Shown here in pieces: positions 49,101 to 60,496 of a stretch of 64,000 bases of DNA; the stretch's first letter is position 1, and every line of letters begins with the position of its first letter. The notes under the pieces are model-generated. The model ran no database searches. It was not told the DNA's origin and was given only the letters and a program-made list of their open reading frames with translations. Source of the DNA: Primulina eburnea (lineage: Eukaryota; Streptophyta; Magnoliopsida; Lamiales; Gesneriaceae). Both the position numbers and the translations under genes were made by a program. The stretch spans positions 47,510,342 through 47,574,341 of the forward strand of contig NC_133101.1 in NCBI RefSeq assembly GCF_022965805.1, read 5' to 3'.

Positions 49101-50340
49101 AAAAAAAGATTATCAAAGTTAAAATTTTTATCTTTTCAGGGAGCATCTGAATCAATGAACATACCGTTGGCTTTTATTAGTGTCATTTTGCTTCCGATTG
49201 TGGGGAATGCTGCAGAACATGCTAGTGCTATCATGTTCGCGATGAAGGACAAGCTTGTGAGTCCTGAAAAATTGTACAAATTTCCAGGCTAGGTTCTTAA
49301 ACATTTTTTTGTGTGATTGACGGATGTATTTCCAGGATATTAGTCTTGGAGTTGCTATTGGATCTTCTACTCAAATATCAATGTTTGCGGTAAGCTTTGT
49401 TTCATTTTGTTTTTTCATTTTTTCTGCTGATACTGGGTAAATAAAATATTTGGTCTGGGGGATTTGTGTTTGAGTTCTAAGTTATTTATGATGCCGAATG
49501 CAGATTCCATTTTGTGTTATGGTTGGTTGGCTTATGGGAGAGAGAATGGATTTGAATTTTCAACTGTTCGAGACGGCTACCCTGTTTATCACCGTTTTAG
49601 TGGTTGCCTTTATGCTTCAGGTTTGTCCTGTCTCCTTGTCATATGATCACACGTGAAATTCATATGGGACTTGTACATATTAGGTGTGAACGAGTTAAGC
49701 AAGTCATGTTTCGTGCAAATTTTAGCTCATTCGGTTTACTATTAGGTCATAACATGCCTGGGTAAATATAACCGGCGCAGATTGGATTTTGTTCGGGGTC
49801 AGGTTTTCTCAATTTATTTTTATTGTTTTTGAAATAAAATAATAGAAATCATGGTAAAAAATAAGAAATTTTTTATGAATGTAATAACTAAAATTTTTCG
49901 AATATACGAGTTATGAAAAATTCGTAGAGATATTTAAAGACGAGTAACTTTTTTCAGTGTACTATAGGATAGCAAGGTTGCGTCAGTCTTGTGGAGAAGG
50001 AAAAAACCTACCCATATAAAATTGTTTTATATTTTTCTAAAAATATATAAAAATTGGCCTGATTTCACCGGTTCGGACTGGATTTTCAGGTTTCCGGGTC
50101 TGTTGATCCGATGCATATTACATTATGCAAAAACTTATACAAATTTGTGGTTACAGGAAGGTCGTTCGAATTATTTTAAAGGTTTGATGCTTATTCTGTG
50201 CTATCTCATCGTCGCGGCCAGTTTCTTCGTGCATGTCGATCCATCAAATGGTGAGTCCTTATTGACATTAAAACATTAAACCTCAAGAAAGTAAATGACA
50301 ATGTTGTTACCTGTTGTGTTCTTGTGCAGCTGACGATTAA
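40134..50340 (+). CDS. CAX: Vacuolar cation/proton exchanger, CAX2/CAX5 type (frameshifted in exon 6)
   Basis: CAX proteins exchange vacuolar protons for Ca2+ or Mn2+ at the tonoplast. Eleven coding exons with GT-AG borders: 40134-40400, 40497-40564, 40646-40674, 47356-47549, 48617-48820, 48916-49051, 49140-49256, 49336-49389, 49504-49620, 50157-50250, 50330-50340. They encode the soluble N-terminus, [24 protein letters not shown], and both cation-selective repeats: c-1 ([20 protein letters not shown], exon 4) and c-2 ([19 protein letters not shown], exon 7), each with the GNxxE core. The TM11-type end is [25 protein letters not shown]. The C-terminus matches CAX2/CAX5 length. In exon 6, the acidic loop ([11 protein letters not shown]) runs into TGA at 48961-48963, and [26 protein letters not shown] follows one base out of phase. 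The gene is therefore either a pseudogene or carries a sequencing or assembly error. The third intron is 6.7 kb because of a LINE. Confidence 0.88.
40675..41935 (+). other. CAX intron 3, left part
   Basis: This is intronic DNA between exon 3 and the LINE tail. I see no coding frame with homology and no clear element ends. A short minus-strand frame at 41247-41438 has no recognisable similarity. Confidence 0.5.
41936..45790 (-). mobile_element. L1-type LINE, 5'-truncated, in CAX intron 3
   Basis: A poly(T) run at 41936-41949 is the poly(A) tail of a minus-strand LINE. Its second frame starts at about 45782 ([17 protein letters not shown]), and no ORF1 is visible upstream, so the copy is 5'-truncated. 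It lies antisense to the gene inside one intron, where splicing can remove it. No convincing target duplication was found by eye. Confidence 0.85.
42105..45782 (-). pseudogene. LINE ORF2: endonuclease, reverse transcriptase, zinc-binding tail
   Basis: Minus strand, in order: an APE-type endonuclease at 45782-45080 ([24 protein letters not shown], ending LTSDHCPVL), with a frame change near 45600. A linker follows, then the reverse transcriptase: [20 protein letters not shown] near 44440-44380, [14 protein letters not shown] near 44030-43990, [18 protein letters not shown] near 43850-43800 and the catalytic QFADDALLF near 43715-43687. The thumb region follows, and then a zf-RVT segment at 42590-42420 ([26 protein letters not shown] and [18 protein letters not shown]). 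Frame changes at about 45080, 44660, 44195, 43640 and 42600 inactivate it. Confidence 0.88.
45791..47355 (+). other. CAX intron 3, right part, with short degenerate repeats
   Basis: At 46010-46250 there are four degenerate copies of a TGCTTGCAATCTGCCACAAG-like unit (near 46015, 46137, 46176 and 46219; the last three about 40 bp apart). The rest is AT-rich. A normal pyrimidine tract and CTGCAG acceptor precede exon 4 at 47356. Confidence 0.45.
47640..48490. repeat. Possible GAGCTC-type element in CAX intron 4
   Basis: The left side (AGCTCGAGCTCAAATATT, GCTCGACTTCAAG) and right side (GGGCTCAAGTTTGATAC) share the GAGCTC/CTCAAGTTTGA vocabulary of the elements at 34.3 and 38.9 kb. Ends and target duplication are unclear. 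Confidence 0.3.
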
Positions 50341-52197
50341 CGACAACCAACAAATTACATATTTTGTGCAATGGAACGATGGCGACCAGTATACCTCGTC
50401 GATCTGTAATTCGTTTATTTGTTCATTTCTTCTCTCTTTTTTTCTTTTTTAAAATATATGTTTATGCGAAATTTAACGAGGGAAAGGCTTGGCTGCTGAA
50501 TTGAGAAATCTTAATTTTTGGTTGTTCAGGTTGTTGGGATGCAAATGAAACATTACAGGTAGAATGGGAAACAAAGCACACAAATATGTGGTTAGAATCC
50601 TCCTTCTCTCTATATGAAATCTCATGTGCTGCAATTGTTTTTAGAGACTTTTGAGGTAATATTTACGTTATTTCTTGAAAGTTGGGGCGCAGTCGACGAC
50701 GAGTAGCATCCTACTCGAGCTCGACTTTGAAAGAAAATAGTAGTACATTAGCTTGATGGATATGATTCATGCTCTTGAAAGTTTTTACAATTAAATGTTG
50801 AATTATGTATATTTTATGATACGAACAACAACAACAATAATAATAATATAACGAAATTGAGTCTTCGATCTGAGACATCAAAGCCCGAGTTCGAGATACT
50901 ATTTGGGCTCAGCTTGAATTTTGTCACATACATGGATTATTGAATATGACAGATGATTGTTATTGTTTTGTATAATTCCGTAATAAATGACTAAATATGT
51001 AATAAAACCTAACCTTCATTAATTTTAACGTCACAAATTTTAATATTAACTTAAAAAATTGCATATAGTATAGGGGATTTACCAAAAATGTGATAAAACT
51101 AGATATCTAAATTTGGACCGAACCAAATTGAAAATTTGTCAACTCAATCGAATTTTTCTAAAAATCTGAACCGGGTTTACAGAAATATTTTTGATTTTTC
51201 GGTTTAATCGAATTTCTATTTCTTTTAATAAATTATTTATTAATAAAAATAAATAAGAAATTAATTCAAATTTACAAAACGATTTTAAAAACTAATAAAG
51301 ATTGGTTTTTGGTTCGGTTCACTTAGCTTAAAAAATTGAAAACTTAAAACGAAAATAGAAGCCAAAAACGGAATAGAATTAGTAGTTCAGTTTTAAGTTA
51401 AAACCGAATTTTCGATTTTCGGTTCGGAAAGTTAACCAACCGTTTTAACAACCTTATATAAAACTCATTCAACATGCTCACGCACATATTTATTAGTCTT
51501 GATTTGTTGCTGGTAGGTATTAATATGGCAAATTTGGCAATTATATACTTTTAAATTAAATTAAATAGTAGTTATAACATATTTTACAATACTTGTATTA
51601 GAATGGATGAATTTAAAGATTTCAAATATAACAATTAAATTTATTGATTTGTTTGGAAAATCATTTCAATAATCTTAACAAATGCCCATGAAATCTAAAT
51701 CTTCCTGTCCAACACAATCTTAATTGATATGTTTAATCATCCAAGTTTACTTTATTTTGAAAATTTTAACATTTGGGTTAACAATCAGATTTTTTTCCAT
51801 AAGAGCGAACTCTCCGTGAGACTGTTTCACCAACTATATACATGGGACGGGTTGATCCGGTCCATACCTATAGTGAAAAGTAGTATTTTTTACATAAAAA
51901 AATATTTTTCATCACTAGGGTCGGATATTCCTATTACAAAATTGACCATAAACAGAGTTTTTTTTTCCGTAAAACGGTTTGAAAATAGAAATTAATTGAT
52001 ACATCGTGGAAGAACTTAGAAGTAAAATAGATAGTGCTCAAAATTTGTTCGTAGCTGCTTTGAATCAACTAAATGAAAGAATCCTGTATGCCACGATATT
52101 AAAACGAATTTTAAAAGTTAATACACACGAATTTGACACCTGCATTAAAAAACAAGAATCAATATTTTAAAAAAAATTCAAAAGTAAAAATTACCGT
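50341..52197 (+). other. CAX 3' untranslated region and intergenic DNA with a MITE
   Basis: The 3' untranslated region probably runs to about 50.65 kb; no single poly(A) signal stands out. At 51100-51440 there are GGTTCGGTT and TTTTCGGTT words typical of small non-autonomous elements. At about 51800-51990 a sequence containing CTCCGTGAGACTGTTTCAC, GACGGGTTGATCCGG and TTTTTCATCACTAGGG resembles a CGTGAGACGGTCTCAC-type MITE known to me from asterids. No genes are visible. Confidence 0.5.
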
Positions 52198-52917
52198 TGA
52201 TGCCCCGGTATGTCCCGGGTCATCAACGGGTCCCGGGGATTTTCGGGTCATGGGTCAGGCCCATGAATGATGCCCGAGTCAGGACAGTAAGTGCGGTGAT
52301 TAAGAGCCCATCCCCCGAGTTGTTGACATAGGACGTGGCACCCGAGTTCTAAGCACTGTTATCTCTTCTGACACCTCGAAGCAAGAGAGCAATTAATGAC
52401 GTTGACTTAATAGAATGCATGCGGCCGACCTGTTCCTCTTTGGTTAACATTAATGAGTGAATAGACAGATGTGATACAATTAATGTGTGATTTGACATGT
52501 CAGAACAATAGGGTATAATCAGCCACCCTACTGCATTTAATGCTCGTACACCCCAAAAAGAGCGAGGTCATCATTATCTCCTCTACTATAAATACCAGGT
52601 TTTGCATTTATTCATTCATTCAGATATTACTGAACACTTAATGCTCTCATTTATTACACACCAATCATCACAGCCATCACTTGGCTACATTGGTTTTCTT
52701 GCTTGAGTACCCTGCTGACTTAAGCATCGGAGTGGCCACGCCGGATACCCTTCCGGCGCCCATTCACGTGGTTGTTTTTCTTGTCTGCAGATCCTTCTAA
52801 GCGTTCGAGAACCTTCTTCCTGCTTCAACGTCTAGCTTATATTTCTTTCCATACTTTTTGATAGCCGGCCCGGTCGAGTCCCCGACCCGACTCCATCGTT
52901 TGACCAGGGTTGCATCA
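52198..52917 (+). repeat. 5' LTR of the Tat element
   Basis: It begins TGATGCCCCGGTATG, ends GTTGCATCA, 720 bp, and contains TATAAAT at 52587. The partner LTR is outside the window, so the start is set by the TG and the drop in GC to the left; the candidate duplication is ACCGT (52193-52197). Confidence 0.75.
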
Positions 52918-52918
52918 T

Positions 52919-52935
52919 TGGCGCCGTCTGTGGGA
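52919..52935 (+). promoter_or_regulatory. Primer binding site of the Tat element
   Basis: TGGCGCCGTCTGTGGGA directly follows the LTR end after one base. This form is common in Tat and Retand-like elements. Confidence 0.85.
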
Positions 52936-53025
52936 AATCTGAGCCCTAAGATGTTGATATGGCTCCGACTAGGAGAGCAAACCAGGACACCTCTTGAGCC
53001 CTAGAGGAAAACAATACACGTCTCT

Positions 53026-54430
53026 TGTAGTAGCCCGAATGCCGAATTGGGTAATTAACGGATTAATGGTGATTAATCATGATCGGAAGGTCCGAAGATG
53101 GTTCGGAAGCACAGAAGAGTTCGGAAGTTCCGAAGTGTAGGTTCGGTGGATCCGATCATGAGGTGTCATGAGCAGCTGGACACGTGCATGTTCGGACGGT
53201 CCGAAGTGTAGGTTCGGTGGATCCGATCATGAGCTGTCAAGAGCCAGTGGACACGTAGCGTTCGGACGTTCCGAAGTGGTGTTCGGAGGATCCGAACATG
53301 GCCTATAAATAGTGGTCGGATTTCCTCATTTTGACTCGCCAATTCAGAGAGTTCCATAGCATTTCAGTCTTTTCTGACAGGTTCTAGTCTTGTTCCGAGA
53401 TTTGGGCACTAGCGGGGAGCTGCTGGTCTTGTAGCAGAGCTGTGCTCTAGTTGGGAGCTAGCGGCATCAGCGGGCTAGCGACGGACGAAGGTTTGGAATT
53501 TTATCAGTATTTATCTCAGGATTATCTAGTTAAGTCTGGTAGATAAGTTTAGTGATGGTTTTCACTTGATGAATAGGCTTGGATTAGACCTGTTGTCTGG
53601 TTGTTCCAGTGGATTAGGATTGCAGTGATAGAGGTACGAAAGTACTATCCGAGATATCCTGGTTGAGTATACATTCATATATGTGTTGCATGATTATGTG
53701 GTGCATTGATATATGTCATATGATGCATGCTATTATGTCACGTTTATTACTGCACGTTGCATTTCATGTTGAGCCGTATCTCCTTCGAGATAGCCTTTGC
53801 TGTTGAGCTGTATCTCTTTCGAGATAAGCTATATCTTGGGGCCGCTCAGCCCTGTCTTGTGGACGCATGGACACCGAGAGTACACAGTGGCCGACGGGTC
53901 GGGAGGGCTTCGGTGGTCCGGGACATTTTAGGTCCACGTCTGTCTTGTAGTGGATGCAGTGACCCAGAGGTTGGACCGCGCGGCACTATCCACTTGGCGC
54001 CTCTAGACTGAGCATTGTTGAGATCCTTTTGTGATTCCTGTTTCTTGACTACCCCGGTATCATGATCATAGCATGTGCATTTCATATAGGTCTGTATACT
54101 CATACTTTTGTACTGGGCGTTCTTATCGCTCACGTCCTCGGTTTTGTTTATCTTGGACACCCCATTCCCTCGGGGCAGGTCTCAGGTTGGATGGTTCCGG
54201 AGGAGCAGGAGGAGGACGTTGAGTAGCCGGTTGGTTTAGTTTCGGTATCATTTGATTCGATATGGTTGTACCAGATATTCTTTACCTTATTTTGAGTTGT
54301 TCTAGAGTTAGTTTGGGTTGTATAACTATCATTTGTTAGTTGTTTCCGCTATTATCTCTGATTAGTAATTATTAAGTTAATTGCATGCTTAGTTTTCAAT
54401 TAGTAGGTGATTCTGGAACGGGTCACTACA
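53026..54430 (+). repeat. 5' LTR of the young Tekay element
   Basis: It is 1405 bp. U3 holds three units of about 70 bp (cores near 53131, 53202 and 53272) built from TTCGGA and TCCGAA arms, followed by a TATA box at 53304. Open frames within it (such as 53727-54011) recur identically in the other LTR and are chance. Confidence 0.95.
53100..53310 (+). promoter_or_regulatory. U3 promoter: TTCGGA/TCCGAA palindrome array and TATA box
   Basis: Near-palindromes such as TTCGGACGGTCCGAA and TTCGGACGTTCCGAA alternate with GTTCGGTGGATCCGATCATG, three units of about 70 bp, ending just before TATAAAT at 53304-53310. The spacing and position suggest transcription-factor sites of the element promoter. 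The same array is in the 3' LTR at 59166-59376. Confidence 0.55.
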
Positions 54431-54434
54431 TTTA

Positions 54435-54446
54435 TGGTATCAGAGC
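54435..54446 (+). promoter_or_regulatory. Primer binding site, tRNA-Met type
   Basis: TGGTATCAGAGC lies four bases after the 5' LTR, the standard chromovirus primer match. Confidence 0.92.
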
Positions 54447-54521
54447 ATGCGTATGATTTTGGGATATAGATTTTGTTTTGGGATTTCCGTTGACCATTTT
54501 TCCCTATTCTATCTTGTAGCG

Positions 54522-57500
54522 ATGGCTGACCATTTTGATGACGGGAGTAGTCAGGGGAGTGTAGGTCGATGGGGTGACCAAGATGATCTTAGGCGTCACC
54601 ATGAGCATCGTCATCGTCGGGATGGTCCTAGGCGTTTCGATATGCATCGTTTCATGCAGATGGGGCCTAAGCCTTTAGTTGGCGGTGAGACTCCCGATGA
54701 TGCGGAGGATTGGTTAGAGCGCATGGAGAGTTGTTTCCGCGCATTCCAGTGCACCGATGAGCAGAAGATGGAGACCCTTAGTTTTCTTCTTGAGGGCCGT
54801 GCTCGCAGGTGGTGGCGATCGACTTCTGCGCCGATAGTTCAGTCTCAGGGTAGAGCGACTTGGGCCGATTTCCGTGCAGCGTTCATGCAGCTGTACTTTC
54901 CTCCAGCCCTTCGCCAGGCCAAGACGATTGAGCTCTTGAACCTGAAGCAGGGGAGTATGTCTGTTGATGAGTATCAGCAGAAATTCTTTGAGTTATTACC
55001 CTTCGCTCCTCATATCAGTGGCAGTTCTGAGGCCAAGTATGATCATTTCCTCCAGGGCCTTAATCAGGAGATCTTTGATCGAGTCACTGTCTGTGATAAT
55101 CCTACTTCGTACGATGGGTTGGTGAACCGGTGTCGTCAAGCAGAGATCAGTCTCCAGCGTGGTAGGGCTATTCTTTCTTCTAGACCTCCGAGTACTTTGA
55201 GGCCTCGATCTCAGTCGTTCAAGAAATCTAGTTCGTCTTCTTCTGGATCTAGATCTCGATCTAGCGGTGTTTTCCGCTTTGGTAAGAAGAAGGAGTCTTG
55301 TGCGCATTGTGGGAAGAACCATCCATCGGAGCAATGCCGAGTAGCCGCAGGAGCTTGTTATCAGTGCGGAGAGATGGGGCATATTAAGAAGAATTGTCCT
55401 CAGTTGCGAGGTGGAGCAGGATCTGGTTCTGGATCTCAGGCGACTGTTCAGCAGAGGAGGCAGGGTCAGGCAGTGGGTAGTTCGAATCTTCGACCTCGTG
55501 CCCAAGGTCAAGTTTTTGCGTTGAACCAGGATCAGGCTGCAGACGAGACCGAGAGAGTCATAGCAGGTACTTTTTGTTTATGCGGTATTCCTGCTTTTGT
55601 TCTTATAGATACCGGAGCATCTCATTCATTCATTTCTGCACGATTCGTTAAACGTCATAAGTTACCGTATGTTTCTCTAGACGTCATTCTTTCTGTTTCT
55701 ACCCCGATGGGTCATTCGGTTTTAGCCAAGCGTCTAGTGATGGGTTGTCCTTTAGATTTTGAGGGTAACGAGTTGACTGCGAATCTTATGATTCTAGAGA
55801 TGGAAGATTTTGATTGTATTTTGGGTATAGACATTTTGACTACCTACCGAGCTACTGTGGATTGTTACCAGAAGCTTGTTCAGTTTCGTACGACTGAGAG
55901 CTCTAGTTGGTTTTTCTATGGTGAGGGAGCGCGACCTCCGATGCCAGTAGTATCTGCTCTGAAAGCCTGTCGTGCTTTAGAGGCGGGCGGGGAAGGCTAC
56001 CTCATCTATACAATTGATACGTCCACAGGTAGTGTTGGTATAGAGGATATTCCAGTGGTTTGTGAATTTCCTGATGTATTTCCAGAAGAGACTCCTGGTT
56101 TTCCTCCGGTTAGAGAGGTGGAGTTTGGCATTGAATTAATGCCAGGGACTGCACCGATTTCTCGTGCCCCCTATCGTCTGGCTCCGTCAGAGATGAGAGA
56201 GCTGAAGCAGCAATTGCAGGATCTTCTTGATAAGGGTTATATTCGCCCGAGTGTTTCGCCTTGGGGAGCTCCAGTCTTGTTTGTCAAGAAGAAGGATGGA
56301 TCGATGCGGTTGTGCATTGATTATCGCCAGCTGAATCGGGTGACGATCAAAAACAAGTACCCATTACCCCGTATTGATGACTTGTTCGATCAGCTTCAGG
56401 GTACTTCTGTTTACTCCAAGATCGACTTGCGATCAGGTTATCATCAGATGAGAGTCAGAGATGATGATATTTCCAAGACTGCATTTCGTACTCGTTATGG
56501 GCATTACGAGTTTCTAGTTATGCCATTCGGATTGACGAATGCGCCAGCGGTGTTCATGAATCTGATGAACCGAGTCTTCCGAGATTTTCTGGATCAGTTT
56601 GTGGTGGTTTTCATTGACGATATCTTGATCTATTCTCATAGTGTGGAAGAGCATGTCCAGCACTTGAGGATTGTGTTGCAGATTCTTCGCGAGAAGCAAT
56701 TGTATGCTAAGCTGAGTAAGTGCGAGTTCTGGATTGATCGTGTAGTATTCCTTGGTCATGTGATTTCCAAGGAAGGAATTTCTGTGGATCCCAGCAAGAT
56801 TGAGGCAGTGCTAAATTGGTCACGACCTACGACGGTGGCTGAGATCCGTAGTTTTCTAGGTCTAGCAGGGTATTATCGTCGCTTCATCGTGAATTTCTCC
56901 CAGGTAGCTAGACCTTTGACGCAACTTACTCGGAAGGATGTTCCATTTGAGTGGTCATCTAAGTGCGAAGATAGTTTCAGAGAGCTTCGTCGACTTCTGA
57001 CTTCTGCACCTGTTTTGGCGTTACCGTCAGGATCTGATGGTTTCAGTGTTTACACCGATGCCTCTTCTCAAGGCTTAGGGTGTGTGTTGACGCAAAACGG
57101 TCATGTGATTGCTTATGCTTCCAGACAGCTGAAATCTCACGAGGAGAAGTATCCTACTCATGATCTAGAGTTGGCAGCTATTGTGTTCGCGCTGAAGATT
57201 TGGCGTCATTACTTGTACGGGGTTAAGTTTGAAATCTTTACTGATCATAAGAGTCTGAAATATCTGTTCACTCAGGTTGAGTTGAACATGAGGCAACGTC
57301 GTTGGATGGATTTGCTGAAAGATTATGACTGCGAGATCAAGTACCATCCAGGATCTGCAAATCTCACAGCTGATGCTCTTAGTCGCAAAGTGAGAGTTTC
57401 TGCACTTCAGACCAGTGCTATGATTAGTACTATTCAGGATTGTTGTTCGTTGGGATTTAATTTCAAACATCGGAAAGGTATGGAGAGCATTCGTGTTGCT

Positions 57501-58940
57501 ACCATTTTATCTGAGCCAGCCTTGTTCGCTCGGATTCGAGATGCTCAGATGTCTGATCTCAAGACTCAGAGATTAGCTCGGTTAGCGGGTGGAGATAGCG
57601 GTTTCCATTATCAGTCTAATGGTCTTCTGTGTTTGTCTAATCGAGTTGTAGTACCAGAAGATGATAAATTGAGGGAGGAGATCTTATCTCATGCTCATCG
57701 AAGTAAGTTGAGTATTCATCCAGGAAGTAATAAGATGTATAAAGACTTGAGGACACGATTTTGGTGGAAAGGGATGAAGCGCAGTGTTTATCAGTTTGTT
57801 TCCAAGTGTCTTGTTTGTCAACAGGTTAAGGCAGAGCACCGTCGACCTGGAGGATTATTGTTGAATCTACCTATTCCTGAATGGAAGTGGGAGCATATCG
57901 CGATGGATTTCATTACTCACTTGCCATTATCGTCGAGGAATAGTGACGCTATTTGGGTAGTGGTGGATCGACTCACCAAGTCTGCTCATTTTCTGTCTTA
58001 TAACCGGGATTTCACTTTCGATCGTATGGCTCGATTGTACATTCAGGAGATTGTACGTTTGCATGGAGTGCCTGTCAGTATTGTCAGTGACAGAGATCCT
58101 CGTTTTACCTCACGGTTTTGGGGTAGTTTCCAGTCAGTTTTGGGTACTACACTGAGTCTGAGTACTGCTTATCATCCGGAGACTGACGGTCAGTCAGAGA
58201 GGACTATCCGTACGCTTGAGGATATGTTGCGAGCCTGTGTTATGGATTTCGGACCCGCTTGGCAGGATCATTTGCCTTTGATTGAGTTCGCGTACAACAA
58301 CAGCTACCATCGTAGTATTGGTATGGCACCATTTGAGGCGTTGTATGGGCGACGTTGTCGTACTCCTTTATTCTGGGACGAAGTTGGTGAACGACATGTT
58401 GAGGGACCGGAGTTAGTCCAGCAGGCTATTGATAAAGTTGCAGTAATCAAGAAGAGGATTAAGATTGCCCAGGATCGACAGGCTAGTTATGCGAACACCA
58501 AGCGGCGACCTCTTTATTTTCAGCCAGGTGAGAAAGTGTTTCTCCGAGTTTCGCCTTTTCGCAGGATTTTGAGATTTGGTCTCAAGGGTAAGCTATCTCC
58601 GAGATTCATTGGTCCTTTTGAGATTCTAGAATGTGTGGGAGATTTAGCTTACAGGTTAGCATTACCTCCGTATTTGTCCGGTATTCATGATGTGTTCCAC
58701 GTATCTTTGTTGAGACGATACGTAGCAGATGAGTCTCACATCTTGCATCCCTCTGAAGTTCAACTTGAATCAGATTTGTCTTACGTGGAGCGACCAGTTC
58801 AGATTCTCGATCGCAAAGACAAGGTGTTGCGGAATAAGATCATTCCTCTTGTCTTAGTACAGTGGCAGCGCAGAGGCACTGAAGAAGCCACTTGGGAGTT
58901 AGAGAGTCGTATGCGTTCAGAACATCCAGAGCTCTTTTGA
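54522..58940 (+). CDS. gag-pol: Tekay gag-pol polyprotein, intact
   Basis: I chose the ATG at 54522 ([13 protein letters not shown]), the usual gag start; the open phase extends upstream to the primer site. The product is 1472 residues in one frame. Approximate positions: capsid 60-220; two zinc-binding motifs, [13 protein letters not shown] near 260 and [14 protein letters not shown] near 278; protease [12 protein letters not shown] near 362; reverse transcriptase with [25 protein letters not shown] and FIDDILIYS near 697; RNase [11 protein letters not shown] near 844; integrase HHCC finger 1056-1100 (CLVCQQVKA), catalytic [10 protein letters not shown] and [19 protein letters not shown] near 1226; chromodomain-like tail 1406-1472 ([34 protein letters not shown]). 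No stops, shifts or lost catalytic residues were seen. The capsid protects RNA and the enzymes copy and integrate it; the tail probably targets heterochromatin. Confidence 0.95.
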   Translation: MADHFDDGSSQGSVGRWGDQDDLRRHHEHRHRRDGPRRFDMHRFMQMGPKPLVGGETPDDAEDWLERMESCFRAFQCTDEQKMETLSFLLEGRARRWWRSTSAPIVQSQGRATWADFRAAFMQLYFPPALRQAKTIELLNLKQGSMSVDEYQQKFFELLPFAPHISGSSEAKYDHFLQGLNQEIFDRVTVCDNPTSYDGLVNRCRQAEISLQRGRAILSSRPPSTLRPRSQSFKKSSSSSSGSRSRSSGVFRFGKKKESCAHCGKNHPSEQCRVAAGACYQCGEMGHIKKNCPQLRGGAGSGSGSQATVQQRRQGQAVGSSNLRPRAQGQVFALNQDQAADETERVIAGTFCLCGIPAFVLIDTGASHSFISARFVKRHKLPYVSLDVILSVSTPMGHSVLAKRLVMGCPLDFEGNELTANLMILEMEDFDCILGIDILTTYRATVDCYQKLVQFRTTESSSWFFYGEGARPPMPVVSALKACRALEAGGEGYLIYTIDTSTGSVGIEDIPVVCEFPDVFPEETPGFPPVREVEFGIELMPGTAPISRAPYRLAPSEMRELKQQLQDLLDKGYIRPSVSPWGAPVLFVKKKDGSMRLCIDYRQLNRVTIKNKYPLPRIDDLFDQLQGTSVYSKIDLRSGYHQMRVRDDDISKTAFRTRYGHYEFLVMPFGLTNAPAVFMNLMNRVFRDFLDQFVVVFIDDILIYSHSVEEHVQHLRIVLQILREKQLYAKLSKCEFWIDRVVFLGHVISKEGISVDPSKIEAVLNWSRPTTVAEIRSFLGLAGYYRRFIVNFSQVARPLTQLTRKDVPFEWSSKCEDSFRELRRLLTSAPVLALPSGSDGFSVYTDASSQGLGCVLTQNGHVIAYASRQLKSHEEKYPTHDLELAAIVFALKIWRHYLYGVKFEIFTDHKSLKYLFTQVELNMRQRRWMDLLKDYDCEIKYHPGSANLTADALSRKVRVSALQTSAMISTIQDCCSLGFNFKHRKGMESIRVATILSEPALFARIRDAQMSDLKTQRLARLAGGDSGFHYQSNGLLCLSNRVVVPEDDKLREEILSHAHRSKLSIHPGSNKMYKDLRTRFWWKGMKRSVYQFVSKCLVCQQVKAEHRRPGGLLLNLPIPEWKWEHIAMDFITHLPLSSRNSDAIWVVVDRLTKSAHFLSYNRDFTFDRMARLYIQEIVRLHGVPVSIVSDRDPRFTSRFWGSFQSVLGTTLSLSTAYHPETDGQSERTIRTLEDMLRACVMDFGPAWQDHLPLIEFAYNNSYHRSIGMAPFEALYGRRCRTPLFWDEVGERHVEGPELVQQAIDKVAVIKKRIKIAQDRQASYANTKRRPLYFQPGEKVFLRVSPFRRILRFGLKGKLSPRFIGPFEILECVGDLAYRLALPPYLSGIHDVFHVSLLRRYVADESHILHPSEVQLESDLSYVERPVQILDRKDKVLRNKIIPLVLVQWQRRGTEEATWELESRMRSEHPELF

Positions 58941-59078
58941 GTTTTGCTTTGTATATGTTTGTGTTTTTCAATTGTAATCGAGATATCAGTTGTATTCAAC
59001 AACAATTGAGATATAATAGCGATGTTGTTATTTCGTTTTGTTCATTCTCTAAGCCTGATTTCGAGGACGAAATCTTTT

Positions 59079-59091
59079 AAGGGGGGGAGAA
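59079..59091 (+). promoter_or_regulatory. Polypurine tract of the young Tekay element
   Basis: AAGGGGGGGAGAA lies immediately before the 3' LTR and would prime plus-strand DNA synthesis. Confidence 0.88.
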
Positions 59092-60496
59092 TGTAGTAGC
59101 CCGAATGCCGAATTGGGTAATTAACGGATTAATGGTGATTAATCATGATCGGAAGGTCCGAAGATGGTTCGGAAGCACAGAAGAGTTCGGAAGTTCCGAA
59201 GTGTAGGTTCGGTGGATCCGATCATGAGGTGTCATGAGCAGCTGGACACGTGCATGTTCGGACGGTCCGAAGTGTAGGTTCGGTGGATCCGATCATGAGC
59301 TGTCAAGAGCCAGTGGACACGTAGCGTTCGGACGTTCCGAAGTGGTGTTCGGAGGATCCGAACATGGCCTATAAATAGTGGTCGGATTTCCTCATTTTGA
59401 CTCGCCAATTCAGAGAGTTCCATAGCATTTCAGTCTTTTCTGACAGGTTCTAGTCTTGTTCCGAGATTTGGGCACTAGCGGGGAGCTGCTGGTCTTGTAG
59501 CAGAGCTGTGCTCTAGTTGGGAGCTAGCGGCATCAGCGGGCTAGCGACGGACGAAGGTTTGGAATTTTATCAGTATTTATCTCAGGATTATCTAGTTAAG
59601 TCTGGTAGATAAGTTTAGTGATGGTTTTCACTTGATGAATAGGCTTGGATTAGACCTGTTGTCTGGTTGTTCCAGTGGATTAGGATTGCTGTGATAGAGG
59701 TACGAAAGTACTATCCGAGATATCCTGGTTGAGTATACATTCATATATGTGTTGCATGATTATGTGGTGCATTGATATATGTCATATGATGCATGCTATT
59801 ATGTCACGTTTATTACTGCACGTTGCATTTCATGTTGAGCCGTATCTCCTTCGAGATAGCCTTTGCTGTTGAGCTGTATCTCTTTCGAGATAAGCTATAT
59901 CTTGGGGCCGCTCAGCCCTGTCTTGTGGACGCATGGACACCGAGAGTACACAGTGGCCGACGGGTCGGGAGGGCTTCGGTGGTCCGGGACATTTTAGGTC
60001 CACGTCTGTCTTGTAGTGGATGCAGTGACCCAGAGGTTGGACCGCGCGGCACTATCCACTTGGCGCCTCTAGACTGAGCATTGTTGAGATCCTTTTGTGA
60101 TTCCTGTTTCTTGACTACCCCGGTATCATGATCATAGCATGTGCATTTCATATAGGTCTGTATACTCATACTTTTGTACTGGGCGTTCTTATCGCTCACG
60201 TCCTCGGTTTTGTTTATCTTGGACACCCCATTCCCTCGGGGCAGGTCTCAGGTTGGATGGTTCCGGAGGAGCAGGAGGAGGACGTTGAGTAGCCGGTTGG
60301 TTTAGTTTCGGTATCATTTGATTCGATATGGTTGTACCAGATATTCTTTACCTTATTTTGAGTTGTTCTAGAGTTAGTTTGGGTTGTATAACTATCATTT
60401 GTTAGTTGTTTCCGCTATTATCTCTGATTAGTAATTATTAAGTTAATTGCATGCTTAGTTTTCAATTAGTAGGTGATTCTGGAACGGGTCACTACA
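59092..60496 (+). repeat. 3' LTR of the young Tekay element
   Basis: It is 1405 bp with one visible difference from the 5' LTR, and is followed by the TCTCT duplication. Confidence 0.95.

Larger units (their letters stand above)
53026..60496 (+). mobile_element. Young, structurally intact Tekay/Del chromovirus
   Basis: Two 1405-bp LTRs (53026-54430 and 59092-60496) begin TGTAGTAGCC and end GTCACTACA. The target duplication TCTCT is perfect (53021-53025 and 60497-60501). A tRNA-Met primer site follows the 5' LTR and the tract AAGGGGGGGAGAA precedes the 3' LTR. By eye I found one substitution between the LTRs (A at 53624, T at 59690). The single internal frame is uninterrupted from gag to chromodomain. 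All parts needed for autonomous movement are present, so this may be active or very recently active. Confidence 0.95.

Noticed and set aside
53727..54160. Open frames of about 94 and 104 codons, repeated at 59793-60226
   Set aside because: They lie entirely within the LTRs of the young Tekay element and are identical because the LTRs are identical; no protein features.
54996..57470. Minus-strand frames inside the Tekay gag-pol
   Set aside because: They are antisense shadows of an intact polyprotein frame, with low-complexity composition.
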